Assembly: GCA_027592785.1 (NCBI GenBank)
Contig: JAQCLD010000008.1
Coordinates: 1 to 64,000 of the forward strand
Length of the DNA stretch: 64,000 nucleotides
Source: Acidobacteriota bacterium
GTDB lineage: Bacteria > Acidobacteriota > Terriglobia > Bryobacterales > UBA6623
Direction: 5' to 3'
Of this stretch, positions 55,762 to 64,000 are shown piece after piece. Both the position numbers and the translations under genes were made by a program. Every line of letters begins with the position of its first letter. Within the stretch, counting starts at the first letter, position 1. The notes beneath the pieces are model-generated. The model was not told where the DNA came from, ran no database searches, and was given only the letters and a program-made list of their open reading frames with translations.

Positions 55762-56952
55762 TCAGGTCGATTCGACTAGATCTTCTACCTTCATGCGATA
55801 CACGGCGGGCTGCCCCTCGCGGTCGCTGCTGTAGTAAACCCACTGGCTATCGCGCGAAAACACCGTTTCAGGCACAGCGCAGAAGTAGTCCAGCCTGTCG
55901 GTACCCGCAATCGGGTACGGCTTGCGGGTCGCTCCGTGTTCGCAAAGGGTGATCTCACGATCGAGACTAGGGAATAGCACGTAAATGTTCGGTCCCGACG
56001 GCCGCTTACTAGCCCCCACATAGGCCGATCCGTCCACGTTTTCTTGCAGCCAGCCAAACGCCGAGCATCTCGCGATCCGTCTTTCCGCCCCCGTCTCCGG
56101 CACGATGCTACGGATCGTTGCTCCGCGCAAGCTCTCATCCGGGAAGTGAACGAAGCGTGCCTCGCCTCCGCCCAGCGCCCAATAGGCCCGGTCGATGCGG
56201 CTGCCATCGTCTGGGCGCAGCGGCTTGGCGTTCTTCTCGTCGATGTTTGACCAATAGACTTGAGCGCCAAGGCCCGCCCCAGCCTCTTGCGTATACAGCA
56301 ACTCTCTGCGTCCCGGCCTGAATTGCGGATACGTCAGCCAAGCCCTCTGGGTGACCGCAATCCGGTCCCTCCCGCTGGCCAGGTCGACCACGCGAATCCG
56401 GCACTGTGGGCTTACCGCGATTTGTTCGGTTGGGTTGTCGCGGTAGTCGTCTTCACGGATCTCTACCAACGCCGCCGTCCGGGCGCCCTCGGAGATGCTC
56501 ATGTGTCCCGTAAATCGCCAGCCTCCTGGCAAGCGAAATACTTGGCGATGACCGCGTCCGTTCAGCGATGTCCTATTCAGCCCGTCGCTTTGCAGGTAGA
56601 ACACCTCTTTCTCGGCATCGTCCATCGTCGCCGAATATGGGAATGTTCCTTCGCCGCCGGTCAACTGCGTAATCCGATTCCGCCGCAGATCGTAGTAGTG
56701 AATCTGCCGTGTGCCGTCCGCCTCCCCTCCCAATATGAGAGAGCGATTATTCGACGCGAGAAAGTGATGATGATAGTGCGGGAAGTGGAATAGGATCTTC
56801 AAGTCCGTCAGCCGGTCTAGGGCCCGGCCCGTTAGCTCATCCGTCAGCTCGACGGCCTCTTGCTCGAAGCGCGAACCTTGTGCCCCCTTCAACGAAGGGC
56901 CATTCAGCAAGAGGCTCGCTGCCAGAACCCTTCTGCGAGACCACAAGCTCAT
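55762..56952 (-). CDS. Beta-propeller protein, oligogalacturonate lyase-like
   Basis: LTDLKILFHFPHYHHHFLASNNRSLILGGEADGTRQIHYYDLRRNRITQLTGGEGTFPYSATMDDAEKEVFYLQ. Confidence 0.65.
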   Translation of the reverse strand: MSLWSRRRVLAASLLLNGPSLKGAQGSRFEQEAVELTDELTGRALDRLTDLKILFHFPHYHHHFLASNNRSLILGGEADGTRQIHYYDLRRNRITQLTGGEGTFPYSATMDDAEKEVFYLQSDGLNRTSLNGRGHRQVFRLPGGWRFTGHMSISEGARTAALVEIREDDYRDNPTEQIAVSPQCRIRVVDLASGRDRIAVTQRAWLTYPQFRPGRRELLYTQEAGAGLGAQVYWSNIDEKNAKPLRPDDGSRIDRAYWALGGGEARFVHFPDESLRGATIRSIVPETGAERRIARCSAFGWLQENVDGSAYVGASKRPSGPNIYVLFPSLDREITLCEHGATRKPYPIAGTDRLDYFCAVPETVFSRDSQWVYYSSDREGQPAVYRMKVEDLVEST

Positions 56953-57005
56953 CAGGGCTCATCCTATCAAGAGTCAGTGTTCTTTCAGCCGTTCAGATCC
57001 CGTCC

Positions 57006-58100
57006 ATGCGAAAATTGACGGCAATGCAAAAAGCCGACGGAATGAACTACGCCCCCAAGGGCAAAGCCGCGCCCGTGGTCGGTCCGGGAGACTTCCCCAT
57101 CGCCGCGGTCGGTCTCGATCACGGCCACGTCTACGGCATGTCCAACGGTCTCATTGAGTCCGGCGCAGAAATCCGTTGGGCTTACGACCCCGATCCCGAC
57201 AAGGTCAAACGTTTCCTCGACACCTACCCGCAAGCCAAGGCCGCCCGCTCCAAACAAGAAGTCTTGGACGACCCGGCCATCAAACTGGTCGTCTCTTCCT
57301 GCGTCCCTTACGACCGCGGCCCGCTGGGCGTTGAGGTGATGTCGCACGGCAAGGACTATTTCGTCGACAAGGCCCCCCTCATCACCCTCGAACAACTGGC
57401 TGCCGCTCGCGCCAAAGCCGCCGAGACCGGGCAAAAATACTTCGTCTACTACGGTGAACGGCTGCACAGCGAGTGTTCGATTTACGCCGGCAATCTCATC
57501 GCCGAAGGCGCCATCGGACGCGTTCTGCAGGTCATCGGCCTCGGCCCGCATCGGCTCGCCGCCGCCACCCGGCCCGCCTGGTTTTTTGAGCGCAAGTCCT
57601 ACGGCGGCATCCTCATCGACATCGGCAGCCACCAAATCGAGCAGTTCATGCATTTTGCCGACGCCCAAGATGCCCAAGTCGTCTCGTCCCGTGTCGCCAA
57701 CTACGCTAACAAGCAATACCCGGAACTCGAAGATTTCGGCGACGCCACGCTCACCGCCGACAACGGCGCAACCAACTACTTCCGCGTGGACTGGTTCACC
57801 CCCGACGGCCTGGGCGCCTGGGGCGACGGACGCGCCACGATCATGGGCACGGATGGCTACATCGAACTGCGCAAGTACCTCGACATCGCCCGCGATTCGG
57901 AGTCCGATCAGCTCTATCTGGTCAACGGCAAGGAAGAGAAGCGTATCTCGACGCACAACACGGTGGGATTTCCGTTCTTTGGCCAACTCATTCTCGACTG
58001 CGTGAATAGGACCGAAAACGCGATGACCCAGGAGCGCGCCTTCCGCGTCGCCGAGCTGTCGCTGATTGCTCAGCAGCAGGCGATCCGAATAGAAGCATGA
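57006..58100 (+). CDS. Gfo/Idh/MocA family oxidoreductase
   Basis: AAVGLDHGHVYGMSNGLIESGAEIRWAYDPDPDKVKRFLDTYP; YGGILIDIGSHQIEQFMHF. Confidence 0.88.
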   Translation: MRKLTAMQKADGMNYAPKGKAAPVVGPGDFPIAAVGLDHGHVYGMSNGLIESGAEIRWAYDPDPDKVKRFLDTYPQAKAARSKQEVLDDPAIKLVVSSCVPYDRGPLGVEVMSHGKDYFVDKAPLITLEQLAAARAKAAETGQKYFVYYGERLHSECSIYAGNLIAEGAIGRVLQVIGLGPHRLAAATRPAWFFERKSYGGILIDIGSHQIEQFMHFADAQDAQVVSSRVANYANKQYPELEDFGDATLTADNGATNYFRVDWFTPDGLGAWGDGRATIMGTDGYIELRKYLDIARDSESDQLYLVNGKEEKRISTHNTVGFPFFGQLILDCVNRTENAMTQERAFRVAELSLIAQQQAIRIEA

Positions 58101-58726
58101 CCCTGCAAGGAGTCATTTACAAAGGTCCGCCGCTAGAAAATCCAGCCGTACTCCAGGGGCTGCCGGGCGAACTGTTTGAGGTCCTCTGGCAAGTCAACGG
58201 ATTCATCGCCTATGCCGGCGGCTTACACGTCCGTGGCTTCCTCGACACCCCCGAGTGGCACTCTTTCTCCCGTTATCACTCCGGCGAAATGGCGCTCCGC
58301 AATCTCTACCCGCAGCTGAAGAAATATGACTTCCCCTTCGGCCAGGACTTCCTCGGCAACCAGTTCCTACTGCGCGACTCGGAAGTGTTCAAGTTGCGCG
58401 CCGATACCGGAGAAGTCAGCAGCCTACACGTCGACCTTTCCGAGTTCTTCGAGGCCGCCAAGAAGGACCCGGTCAGCTACTTGTCGCTGGAGCTTCTGGC
58501 TCTATTCCACGAACAGAATGGCGCGCTCGACCCGGGCCAGCTGATCCACACCATGCCGCCCCTGTGTCTCAAAAGGGAGGATAAGAAGCTGGCCATGAAA
58601 GCCGTCCCCGCCGACAACGCCATTGCCTTCCTCGCCCACTTCGCTCGTCAGATCAACGAAGTGCCCGAAGGGACGGAAATCAACCTCAAGCTCTTCAAGC
58701 CCCCCGACGGCGATCCGCTGCAGTAG
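58097..58726 (+). CDS. SMI1/KNR4 (SUKH)-like protein
   Basis: ELFEVLWQVNGFIAYAGGLHVRG; PFGQDFLGNQFLLRDSEVFKLRADTGEVSSL; ATGA overlap with upstream gene. Confidence 0.6.
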   Translation: MTLQGVIYKGPPLENPAVLQGLPGELFEVLWQVNGFIAYAGGLHVRGFLDTPEWHSFSRYHSGEMALRNLYPQLKKYDFPFGQDFLGNQFLLRDSEVFKLRADTGEVSSLHVDLSEFFEAAKKDPVSYLSLELLALFHEQNGALDPGQLIHTMPPLCLKREDKKLAMKAVPADNAIAFLAHFARQINEVPEGTEINLKLFKPPDGDPLQ

Positions 58727-58728
58727 CC

Positions 58729-60210
58729 CTAGCGCACGCCGCCCATTTGCTTTTTCACCAGCGGTGCTAGAGCAATTACGAGAACCGCGACCCCGATATT
58801 GATCGCCGCCACCGTTCCAAACAATTGCGGCAGCGGCAGCGATTCAAACAAGCCGGCGATCTCGCCCCCTATGTAGTTGCCGATCGACGCCGCCAAGAAC
58901 CACACGCCCATGATCTGGCCGACGATCTTCTGCGGCGCCAGCTTCGTCATCACGCTCAGCCCAACCGGGCTCAGGCAGAGTTCGCCCAGCGTATGCAGCA
59001 GATAGGTCGCGAACAGCCATCCAGGGCTTACCAGCGAGTCGTCGCCCGTGACTAGGCGCGCAGCGAACATCATCACGATGAAGCCCAGCCCGACGCCTAC
59101 CAAGCCCAAGGAGAACTTCATCGGGCTCGACGGCTGTTTGGAGCCCATCCTGATCCATAGCCAAGAGAAGACCGGCGCCAGCAGAACAATGAAGACTGGA
59201 TTCAGCGACTGAAACCACGTCGACGGGAAGGGCATTCCCAACAAAGCGTTGTCCGTCATGCGGTCCGCGAACAGCGTCAGACTCGATCCTGCTTGTTCGA
59301 AGCCGGCCCAGAACAGCGCGGCCACCAAAAAGAGGACAAATATGCTGATGCCGCGCTTCTTTTCCGTCGCATCGAAGTTGCCGCCCACGTAAAGCGCAAC
59401 CATGAACACTGTCGACCCTGCCAACAGAATCACAAAGCGCTGTAGCTGGCTCAATTCCAGGCCAAAGACCAGGTCTCCCGCCATCGCGATCAAGATCAAT
59501 CCCACTCCCAAGAACCAAAGTACTCCGCTGAATGAGAATTCGGTCTTCTGCCCCGGCGCTGGAGCCTTGCCCGCCTGCCCCAGCCGATTCGCCGTCAGCG
59601 TGTATTGGATGAGGCCGAAGAGCATGCCCACGCCTGCCGCGCCGAAGCCCCAGTGCCAACCGACTTTCTGCGCCAGCGTTCCGCAAATCAGCGGCGCCAA
59701 GAAGGCCCCCAAATTGATGCCCATGTAGTAGAGCGAGAAGCCGCTATCCTTGCGTGGATCGTTGCGCTCGTAGAGCTCTCCGACCAGCGCGCTGATGTTG
59801 GGCTTCAATAAGCCCGTTCCGATCACGATCAAAATGAGACCAATGTAAACAGCAGTTTCCGACTGGTTCACCAGCGTGAAGTGACCAGCCATGATGGCGA
59901 TGCCGCCCCACAACACGGCCTTCCGCAATCCAATCAGCCGGTCCGCGACCCAGCCCCCCGGCAGACACGCCAAATAGACCGAAGCGGTATAGAGACCATA
60001 GACTCGCGTTGCCACCGCGGTCGTCAATCCCAACCCTCCCGTGGCCGCCGATGCCGTCAGAAACAGCACCAAAAAAGACCGCATGCCGTAATAACTAAGC
60101 CGTTCCCACATCTCCGTGAAGAACAGCGTCGTCAGGCCCCGCGGATGTCCGCCGATGCCCCCCGTGTCTCTCTGCACGCCGCCGGCGGAAGTTTCACTTT
60201 CGTTCATCAA
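58729..60210 (-). CDS. POT family oligopeptide:H+ symporter
   Basis: GHPRGLTTLFFTEMWERLSYYGMRSFLVLFLTA; GTGLLKPNISALVGELYERNDPRKDSGFSLYYMGINLGAF. Confidence 0.95.
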   Translation of the reverse strand: MMNESETSAGGVQRDTGGIGGHPRGLTTLFFTEMWERLSYYGMRSFLVLFLTASAATGGLGLTTAVATRVYGLYTASVYLACLPGGWVADRLIGLRKAVLWGGIAIMAGHFTLVNQSETAVYIGLILIVIGTGLLKPNISALVGELYERNDPRKDSGFSLYYMGINLGAFLAPLICGTLAQKVGWHWGFGAAGVGMLFGLIQYTLTANRLGQAGKAPAPGQKTEFSFSGVLWFLGVGLILIAMAGDLVFGLELSQLQRFVILLAGSTVFMVALYVGGNFDATEKKRGISIFVLFLVAALFWAGFEQAGSSLTLFADRMTDNALLGMPFPSTWFQSLNPVFIVLLAPVFSWLWIRMGSKQPSSPMKFSLGLVGVGLGFIVMMFAARLVTGDDSLVSPGWLFATYLLHTLGELCLSPVGLSVMTKLAPQKIVGQIMGVWFLAASIGNYIGGEIAGLFESLPLPQLFGTVAAINIGVAVLVIALAPLVKKQMGGVR

Positions 60211-60405
60211 ATGCCCCTAGCGCGTATCCAGCCGTAGGACGTATTCTGACGTCGAGCTGCCATACGGAAGTGTCTGATTATATACAGTTAGCCCGCCGGA
60301 CCATGCGATCCTGCCTTGTGAGAAGATAAGGCTTCTTGTGGCCGGTAGGAGCGTTCGCCCGCGTCCCCCAACCCACTACGCCGACAGCAAACTTCTCCCG
60401 GTCGG

Positions 60406-61668
60406 ATGAGCGTCGCACCCCAGCAGCCAGAAGCATCCGTTGCGCCCCAAGAAGGGAAAGGCTTCCTGCGACGAACTTTTCAGGCTTTCCACTACAGGAA
60501 CTTCCGCCTCATGTGGTCGGGCGCCTTCGCGTCCACCACTGGCTCTTTCGTTCAAGAAGTCGCCCAAAGCTGGCTCGTTTATCAGCTGACCAACGACCCC
60601 TTCTTGCTCGGTCTCACCGTATTTCTCAACAACGCCCCGATCCTCCTGTTTTCCTTGCTCGGAGGCGTCGCCGCCGACCGCATGGACCGGCGCAAATTAT
60701 TAATCGGCTCGCAGATCGTTCAGATGCTTGCGGCGCTCACGCTCGCGGTGCTGATCTTCACCGGATACATCGAAATCTGGCACATTCTCGTTGCCGCTTT
60801 CTGCACAGGTATCGGTCAAGCCTTCGGCGGTCCGGCCTACCAAGCGATCATTCCGTCACTCATCGACAAGAAAGATCTGCCCAACGCCATCGCCCTGATG
60901 TCGATCCAGTTCAACTTGGCGCAAGTCGTTGGACGCGCAATCGGCGGAGTCGCCTACGCCGCCGTCGGTCCGGCGCTCTGCTTCGCCATTAACGGCTTTT
61001 CGTTTTTGGCCGTCATCGGCTCCCTGCTGCTGTTGCCGTGTACTTACGTTCCCAGCAAGACTCAAACCCGCGTCATGCTCAGCCTCAAAGAAGGCCTCAA
61101 CTTTGTTTTCAGTAACAAATCAATGTTTTCGCTGGTCTTGCTCGCTGTCGCCACAGCTTTCCTCGGCGTGCCGATCATGACCCTCCTGCCGGTGTTCGCC
61201 CGTGACGTATATGGTCTGGGTCCGGAAGGCTACGCCACCCTTGCCGCCACCTTCGGAGCCGGAGCCGTCTGCGGAGCCCTAGCCGTAGCCTGGCTCGGCA
61301 ATCATCCCCGCAAAGGCCTGCGCGCGCTGTTCATGCAAATCAGCCTCGGCCTGGCAACGCTCGCGTTTGGCTTCGCCGGCAACATCTACGTCGCCGCCGT
61401 GCTCTTGTTCATCACCGGCGCCTCAGTGCTCTCCGTCTTCACCTCCGTCAACTCGCTGGTGCAATTGCTCGCTCCCGAGAATATGCGCGGCCGCATCATG
61501 AGCGTCTACAACACCTCCTTCCGCGGCTCCATGGCTCTTGGTCCGCTCGCCGCCGGCGCCCTCGCCAAAAACTATGGCGCCTCGATGACCGTGTCTCTCT
61601 ACGGCGCCGCGCTGGTCACCGTCGCCGTCTTGTTCCTGATCAAAAACAAGCACGTCCGCGAACTCTAA
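60406..61668 (+). CDS. MFS transporter (EntS-like)
   Basis: TFQAFHYRNFRLMWSGAFASTTGSFVQEVAQSWLVYQLTNDPFLLGLTVFLNNAPILLFSLLGGVAADRMDRRKLL. Confidence 0.93.
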   Translation: MSVAPQQPEASVAPQEGKGFLRRTFQAFHYRNFRLMWSGAFASTTGSFVQEVAQSWLVYQLTNDPFLLGLTVFLNNAPILLFSLLGGVAADRMDRRKLLIGSQIVQMLAALTLAVLIFTGYIEIWHILVAAFCTGIGQAFGGPAYQAIIPSLIDKKDLPNAIALMSIQFNLAQVVGRAIGGVAYAAVGPALCFAINGFSFLAVIGSLLLLPCTYVPSKTQTRVMLSLKEGLNFVFSNKSMFSLVLLAVATAFLGVPIMTLLPVFARDVYGLGPEGYATLAATFGAGAVCGALAVAWLGNHPRKGLRALFMQISLGLATLAFGFAGNIYVAAVLLFITGASVLSVFTSVNSLVQLLAPENMRGRIMSVYNTSFRGSMALGPLAAGALAKNYGASMTVSLYGAALVTVAVLFLIKNKHVREL

Positions 61669-61737
61669 TTTTTTCAACGAATTTACGCCTTACCCTAAGG
61701 CAGGCCGCACTACACGTCGATGTAGTCTGGCATCGAG

Positions 61738-63123
61738 ATGCGCTACGCACTCAGCTTGATCCTGCTTGTTTGCTCGCCGTTGGCGGCGGCGGAGTTCTGG
61801 ATCTCCCCTAGCGGCAGTCACCGCGGCCCAGGAACCCTCAGCGACCCCTGGAGCCTATCCGCCGCCCTCGCACAGCCGTCCCAAGTTGCTCCCGGCGATA
61901 CGCTCTGGCTGCTGCCCGGCGTGTACAACCTCCAACAGCCGCTCGTCAGCCGTCTCTCCGGAACACGGAATCGACCCATCAAACTCCGCGCGCAACCAGG
62001 CGCCAGCGTCACGCTCGACTGCGCCACGCCCTCCGCACTTGCCGGCGACGCAACGTGTCTGCTCATCGAAGGGTCCCACGCTTGGTACGAGGGCTTCGAG
62101 ATCTTAAACTCGCGCGAGATTCGCAGCGTCGCTACTCCCGGCGCGCCAGCTAATCCCCGCGGCACCGGCATCCAAGCCCGCTCCGGCCCCGGCGTCAAAC
62201 TCATCAATCTCGTGATCCACGACGTCGGCCTGGCCATCTTCGAATCACAGCCCTCCCGCATCGAGATCTATGGCCTGATCGCTTACAACAACGGCTGGGA
62301 TGGCCCCGACCGCAGTCACGGCCCCGGCATCTACAGCCGCAACAAGACCGCCTGGGCGCGCAAGTTCATTGCAGACTCCATCGTCTTCCAGAACTACCGC
62401 CAAGGCCTGCAGGGTTACGGTACCGGCCCCAACGTCTTTAGCCAGATGCAACTCACCGGCAACATCTTCTTCAACAACGGCATCGGACGCGACGGTCTGC
62501 ACCGCAATCTCATGTTCGGCAACGAGAGCGGCGACCATGTCGGCAACGTCTTCTGGGAAAACTTCACCTACTTCCCCCACGACGCACATTCCAATGGAAA
62601 CCTTTTCGGCGGCGACGGCGGCTGCCGCGACTTGCGTCTGATCGGCAACATCTTCGCCTCCGCCTCGCAGCTCAATTGCCTCCAGGGCATCGAAGCCGCA
62701 GGCAATACCTTCTACGGCAAGGTCTCCTGGGTCGCCGGCACGCAGCCTTTCCAATCCGCTTTTCCAGCTAACGAGTATCCAGAGAATCCGTCTGGCGTCC
62801 AGATACGCATTCGCCGCAACCGCTACCAGTCCCAGCGCCTGCACGCCGTCGTCTACAACTGGGACCGCTTAGACGCCGTCCGGCTCGACTTGTCGCGCTA
62901 CGGCGTCCCGGCGGGCACACTAATCTCGGTGCGCTCCGCCCAAGACCACTTCGGCGAGCCGCTCCGTCTTCCCTACAATGGCGCCGCGCTCGCAGTTCCC
63001 ATGAAGGGTTGGCACGCAGCTCTGCCAATCGGCTGGCCCGTCGGAAAATCTCTTCCGCCAACCTTCCCCGAGTTCGGCGCGTTTGTCTTAACTTGGGAAC
63101 GCCCTAACTTGGCGAGCTACTGA
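61738..63123 (+). CDS. Right-handed parallel beta-helix secreted protein
   Basis: Signal peptide; FWISPSGSHRGPGTLSDPWSLSAALAQPSQVAPGDTLWLLPGVYNLQQPL. Confidence 0.85.
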   Translation: MRYALSLILLVCSPLAAAEFWISPSGSHRGPGTLSDPWSLSAALAQPSQVAPGDTLWLLPGVYNLQQPLVSRLSGTRNRPIKLRAQPGASVTLDCATPSALAGDATCLLIEGSHAWYEGFEILNSREIRSVATPGAPANPRGTGIQARSGPGVKLINLVIHDVGLAIFESQPSRIEIYGLIAYNNGWDGPDRSHGPGIYSRNKTAWARKFIADSIVFQNYRQGLQGYGTGPNVFSQMQLTGNIFFNNGIGRDGLHRNLMFGNESGDHVGNVFWENFTYFPHDAHSNGNLFGGDGGCRDLRLIGNIFASASQLNCLQGIEAAGNTFYGKVSWVAGTQPFQSAFPANEYPENPSGVQIRIRRNRYQSQRLHAVVYNWDRLDAVRLDLSRYGVPAGTLISVRSAQDHFGEPLRLPYNGAALAVPMKGWHAALPIGWPVGKSLPPTFPEFGAFVLTWERPNLASY

Positions 63124-63716
63124 ATGGTGCTGGCGTCTTCCACGCCCATCGGCCCCGTCGTGATGTTGCGATTCACGTGGCGGTCCAGATTGATCACGTA
63201 AGTATCTGGCGATGCCAGCAGATGCGGCGAGTGCGTCGCGGCAATAATCCGGAAATTCTTCTGATCCACCAGTTCCTTGAGCATCTTCAAGATCCGCCGT
63301 TGGTTCGACTGCGACAGCGCCATCTCCGGCTCATCCAGCAACAGCACCGACCCATCCGGCAGCGACGGGAACGTTTCGCGGAACAGCGACAGCATCACTT
63401 GGCCGTGGCTTGCGGAGGTAATGAACTCTTTCATCCGCGGATCGTCGTCGAACAACTCCGGGTTGTTGCGCGGGTTGTGCTGCTCGGCATCGAACAGCAA
63501 TACCTTGCCTAACTCCACGTCCTTCTTGTCCAGCTTGTAGGCGTAGCTCTCCACCTGTTCCTCGCGCATCGCTAGATAGATCGAGTGCAACAGCGTGGAC
63601 TTCCCCGAGCCGTTCTCTCCTTCCAACATGACCAATGGATGTGAGAGATCCACAATCATCGGCATATGGAAGTTCAGGTTGACGAAGATCGGGTGCGAAA
63701 GAATCTTGAGGTACAT
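63117..63716 (-). CDS. AAA/ABC-type ATPase
   Basis: Walker A LEGENGSGKSTLLHS; SHGQVMLSLFRE; Walker B SVLLLDEPEMALSQ; ATHSPHLLAS. Confidence 0.88.
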   Translation of the reverse strand: MYLKILSHPIFVNLNFHMPMIVDLSHPLVMLEGENGSGKSTLLHSIYLAMREEQVESYAYKLDKKDVELGKVLLFDAEQHNPRNNPELFDDDPRMKEFITSASHGQVMLSLFRETFPSLPDGSVLLLDEPEMALSQSNQRRILKMLKELVDQKNFRIIAATHSPHLLASPDTYVINLDRHVNRNITTGPMGVEDASTIQ

Positions 63717-63755
63717 ACGGTATGTCCAAGCATACCAACGGCAGGGACGTCTTCG

Positions 63756-63890
63756 ATGCGCCATGCTAGTTACATGGGCCGTCGCATCACCAGCCGTAAA
63801 CTCCTAGGCATAGCCGCGATCGTGTTTTTCCTGATCGTGCTCTTGTCTTGGTTGGGCAGCCGCATCAGCGCCCTGTTCAGCCTCGTCTAA
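63756..63890 (+). CDS. Small single-TM hypothetical protein
   Basis: MRHASYMGRRITSRKLLGIAAIVFFLIVLLSWLGSRISALFSLV. Confidence 0.4.
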   Translation: MRHASYMGRRITSRKLLGIAAIVFFLIVLLSWLGSRISALFSLV

Positions 63891-64000
63891 TTCATCCGCT
63901 CGCCCGTCACCGCATCGAACGCCAGCGTCCGTCCATCTGTCGTATGCACCTCAAACACATACTCATTGCTGCGCAACCAGCGGAACCCCAACACTTCTTC
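63887..64000 (-). CDS. PepSY-like domain protein C-terminus (truncated by window edge)
   Basis: Reads EEVLGFRWLRSNEYVFEVHTTDGRTLAFDAVTGERMN*. Confidence 0.5.
   Translation of the reverse strand, partial: EEVLGFRWLRSNEYVFEVHTTDGRTLAFDAVTGERMN

Overview
GC-rich chromosomal window, gene-dense, from a bacterium that looks like an Acidobacteriota (Bryobacterales/Solibacter-like). This placement is inferred from gene content (DUF1501 + DUF1549/DUF1553 pair, S46 peptidase, acidobacterial-type cox and Tol-Pal clusters) and was not tested. Core content: ugd, DUF721/dciA-like, gatC-gatA, cbiX-like, thrS, lpxA, an M16 peptidase pair, queA, an aa3-type cytochrome oxidase operon, modA, a molybdopterin oxidoreductase, ggt, tolQ-R-R-A-tolB-pal plus cpoB, recN, a TonB-like gene, an AlkC/AlkD-like glycosylase, an S46 peptidase, a POT transporter and an MFS transporter. 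No tRNA, rRNA, CRISPR array or prophage was recognised. The most notable non-core content is two related REP-associated tyrosine transposases (RAYTs), each flanked by its own distinct REP family. RAYT1 (232-831) lies between inverted 28-bp repeats that overlap its ORF ends, with a solo 27/28 copy downstream of recN at 48 kb. RAYT2 (16992-17502) lies between direct REP copies beside a REPIN-like inverted pair and is frameshifted just before its catalytic Tyr. Other second-look items: two large genes each interrupted by one in-frame stop (DUF1549/1553 at 7408 and a TonB-like protein at 50007), a truncated sigma-70 gene, a coupled three-gene operon of unknown function (9940-12064), a repeat-rich TonB linker, a bona fide FGE coupled to a PpiC protein, and three convergent gene pairs whose stop codons share one CTAG.
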